Assembly: GCA_027001895.1 (NCBI GenBank)
Contig: JALTLP010000193.1
Span: 1-15,514, forward strand
DNA: 15,514 nt
From: Chromatiales bacterium
GTDB lineage: Bacteria > Pseudomonadota > Gammaproteobacteria > UBA6429 > Thiohalophilaceae
Direction of reading: 5' to 3'
Below the pieces are notes generated by a model that had not been told where the DNA came from, did not search any database, and worked only from the letters and a program-made list of their open reading frames with translations. Below, in pieces: positions 13,987-15,514 of this stretch (the stretch's first letter is position 1; each line of letters starts with the position of its first letter). The position numbers and the translations under genes were made by a program.

Positions 13987-15288
13987 AATTCGTCTGCCCC
14001 CAATATCATTGCCCGTCCTGAGCATAATATTTCGCGTAAGGACTTGTCTAAAGGTGCATTAAAAGTTTTATACACCTTAAAAGATGCGGGTTACGAAGCT
14101 TACCTGGTGGGTGGTTGTGTGCGTGATTTATTGCTGGGCCTGCATCCTAAAGATTTTGACGTAGCCACCAACGCAACACCGGAACAGGTGAAAGCCCTGT
14201 TTAAAAATGGCCGCATCATTGGTCGTCGTTTCCAGATTGTGCATGTGCGTTTTGGTCGAGAAATTATCGAAGTTACTACCTTTCGTGGCCCGCATGAAGA
14301 TGCAACAGAACATGCAACAGATGAAGGAATGTTATTACGTGATAATGTTTATGGCACACTCGAACAGGATGCCTGGCGGCGCGACTTTACCATTAATGCC
14401 CTGTACTACACGGTAAAAGATTTTTCGATTGTTGACTATACTGGCGGTATTAACGACCTTAAATCCAGAACCATTCGAATGATTGGTGAACCTTCAGTGC
14501 GTTTTAAGGAAGATCCGGTGCGTATGCTTCGGGCGATTCGCTTTGCCGCCAAGCTAAACTTCCATATCCAGCATGACGATGAAGTTTCAATTAAAAACGC
14601 ACTGGACGAAAACTTTCATCTGCTCGATGCGGTTTCTTCGGCGCGACTGTTTGATGAAGTTTTAAAATTATTTATGGGCGGCTACGCAACGGCTGTGTAT
14701 GAGCTGCTGTTAAAAGAAAATATGTATCAGCAGTTGTTTCCTTTTAGCAAGGCTGCGCAAAGCGAGTTTTATTCCGAGTTTGTCAGGCAGGGTTTAAAAA
14801 ATACCGACTTACGTATTCAGCAGGAAAAACCGGTGACACCGGCATTTTTATTTGCGGTATTACTTTGGCCAGAGGTAGAAACCCGGACGAAACAAATTTT
14901 ACAACATGAAAAATCTGTCTTTCAAGCAATAAACCTTGCCGGTCATGAAGTTGCCGAAGAAGTGAATCAGCATATTACGATCCCCAAACGTTTTCGCTAT
15001 ATGATGTATGACATGTGGGCCTTGCAGGTGCGCCTGCCGAACCGGGGTGGCAAACGTGCCTATAAAACGCTGGACCATAAACGCTTTAGAGCCGGCTACG
15101 ACTTTTTATTGTTAAGAAGTCAGGTGAGTCAAAAGTTTGAAAACAGTAATGACTTAAACGGTTTTAACAACGAAGTGCTGGCTTCGTTAAGCACATGGTG
15201 GACAAACTTCCAGGCCGAATCGGATGCCGGTAAAAAATTAATGCTAAAAGAATTACCGGGCAAGCCAAAGCATAAAAAAAGAAAGTAA
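13984..15288 (+). CDS. pcnB: Poly(A) polymerase I, probably starting at AUU
   Basis: Adds poly(A) tails to RNA 3' ends, marking them for decay. From ATT 13984 the protein has 434 aa. Class II nucleotidyltransferase marks: YEAYLVGGCVRDLLLG (37-52), DFDV with the metal-binding D57 and D59, IGRRFQIVHV (79-88), EIIEVTTFRGP (93-103), RRDFTINALYY (132-142), and the neck segment EDPVRMLRAIRFAAKL. The C-terminus is basic (GKPKHKKRK). Start choice: the first conventional start, TTG 14044, follows its AAGGA by only 1 nt and would cut off ARPEHNISRKD, which corresponds to the conserved ISRKD region of E. coli PcnB. ATT 13984 has a well-spaced AAAGG. E. coli pcnB is known to start at AUU. Identity is certain; the start is inferred. 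folK follows after 17 nt, as in E. coli. Confidence 0.93.
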   Translation: MNSSAPNIIARPEHNISRKDLSKGALKVLYTLKDAGYEAYLVGGCVRDLLLGLHPKDFDVATNATPEQVKALFKNGRIIGRRFQIVHVRFGREIIEVTTFRGPHEDATEHATDEGMLLRDNVYGTLEQDAWRRDFTINALYYTVKDFSIVDYTGGINDLKSRTIRMIGEPSVRFKEDPVRMLRAIRFAAKLNFHIQHDDEVSIKNALDENFHLLDAVSSARLFDEVLKLFMGGYATAVYELLLKENMYQQLFPFSKAAQSEFYSEFVRQGLKNTDLRIQQEKPVTPAFLFAVLLWPEVETRTKQILQHEKSVFQAINLAGHEVAEEVNQHITIPKRFRYMMYDMWALQVRLPNRGGKRAYKTLDHKRFRAGYDFLLLRSQVSQKFENSNDLNGFNNEVLASLSTWWTNFQAESDAGKKLMLKELPGKPKHKKRK

Positions 15289-15305
15289 AGTTGTACCCGG
15301 ATTTT

Positions 15306-15514
15306 ATGAGTTTACATACTGTTTATATAGGTCTTGGCAGTAATCTGGATAATCCTTTAAACCAGGTAAAGACGGCAATACAGGAGTTGGCAAACTATAA
15401 AGATATTTCGTTGTTAGCGGTTTCCAGAATTTATAAAAGTAAGCCATTAGATGTTAGTGGTGAACACTCAGAAACCGTTCAGCCAGACTACATTAATGCG
15501 GCTGCTAAAATTAA
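15306..15514 (+). CDS. folK: 6-hydroxymethyl-7,8-dihydropterin pyrophosphokinase, N-terminal part (runs off the right edge)
   Basis: Transfers pyrophosphate from ATP to 6-hydroxymethyl-dihydropterin, the step before dihydropteroate synthase in folate synthesis. Only the first 69 codons are present. They show the family start VYIGLGSNLDNPLNQVKTAI (6-25), where GLGSNLxxP is the signature, then a VSRIYKSKPLD segment (pterin site) and QPDYINAAAKI, corresponding to the conserved Q-x-D-Y-x-N-A motif. It lies 17 nt after pcnB, the usual pcnB-folK pair of gammaproteobacteria. ATG 15306 has no strong ribosome site (CCGGA at about 15297-15301). Confidence 0.93.
   Translation, partial: MSLHTVYIGLGSNLDNPLNQVKTAIQELANYKDISLLAVSRIYKSKPLDVSGEHSETVQPDYINAAAKI

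Noticed and set aside
14044..15288. pcnB starting at TTG 14044 (414 aa)
   Set aside because: The AAGGA is only 1 nt before TTG, and conserved PcnB residues lie upstream in the same frame. ATT 13984 fits better.

Overview
The window is chromosomal housekeeping DNA from a gammaproteobacterium. The gene order nrdR-ribD-rib genes-ribH-nusB-thiL-pgpA, followed by dxs-ispA-xseB on the opposite strand, matches the backbone arrangement known from Escherichia coli and relatives. The encoded GlyA, NrdR, RibD, NusB, Dxs and PcnB proteins also look gammaproteobacterial. Base composition is moderate, with AT-rich intergenic DNA. I cannot name the genus from sequence alone. There is no prophage, IS element, CRISPR array, tRNA or rRNA.

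Layout: (1) 1-213, minus: the start of a FadL/OmpP1-type outer-membrane transporter that runs off the left edge. (2) 214-671: a long intergenic region between divergent genes. (3) 672-8108, plus: glyA, nrdR, ribD, ribE, ribBX, ribH, nusB, thiL and pgpA, mostly tightly spaced. The two wider gaps (after glyA and before ribH) each hold a long inverted repeat. (4) 8110-9234, plus: two exported proteins of uncertain role, a small His-rich periplasmic protein directly behind pgpA and a membrane-proximal retropepsin-like aspartic protease. (5) 9371-13811, minus: xseB-ispA-dxs-queD-folE2, transcribed toward region 4 and separated from it by another imperfect palindrome. (6) 13984-15514, plus: pcnB and the start of folK.

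Functionally, ribD, ribE, ribBX and ribH cover riboflavin synthesis except for GTP cyclohydrolase II. The C-terminal GCHII-like half of the ribB product has lost its zinc ligands, so a separate ribA should exist elsewhere. FolE2, QueD and FolK belong to pterin, folate and queuosine synthesis, and GlyA supplies one-carbon units to folate. IspA and Dxs belong to isoprenoid synthesis. NusB and PcnB act on RNA, NrdR controls ribonucleotide reductase, and PgpA acts in phospholipid synthesis.

The most notable point is pcnB. Its conserved N-terminus extends upstream of the first conventional start codon (TTG 14044), and no ATG, GTG, TTG or CTG is in frame there. The best start is an AUU codon at 13984 behind a well-placed AAAGG, like the known AUU start of E. 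coli pcnB. Other items worth attention are the approximately 116-bp palindromic element before ribH, possible leaderless starts at ribE and xseB, and the uncharacterised exported pair behind pgpA. I found no clearly new multi-gene system.
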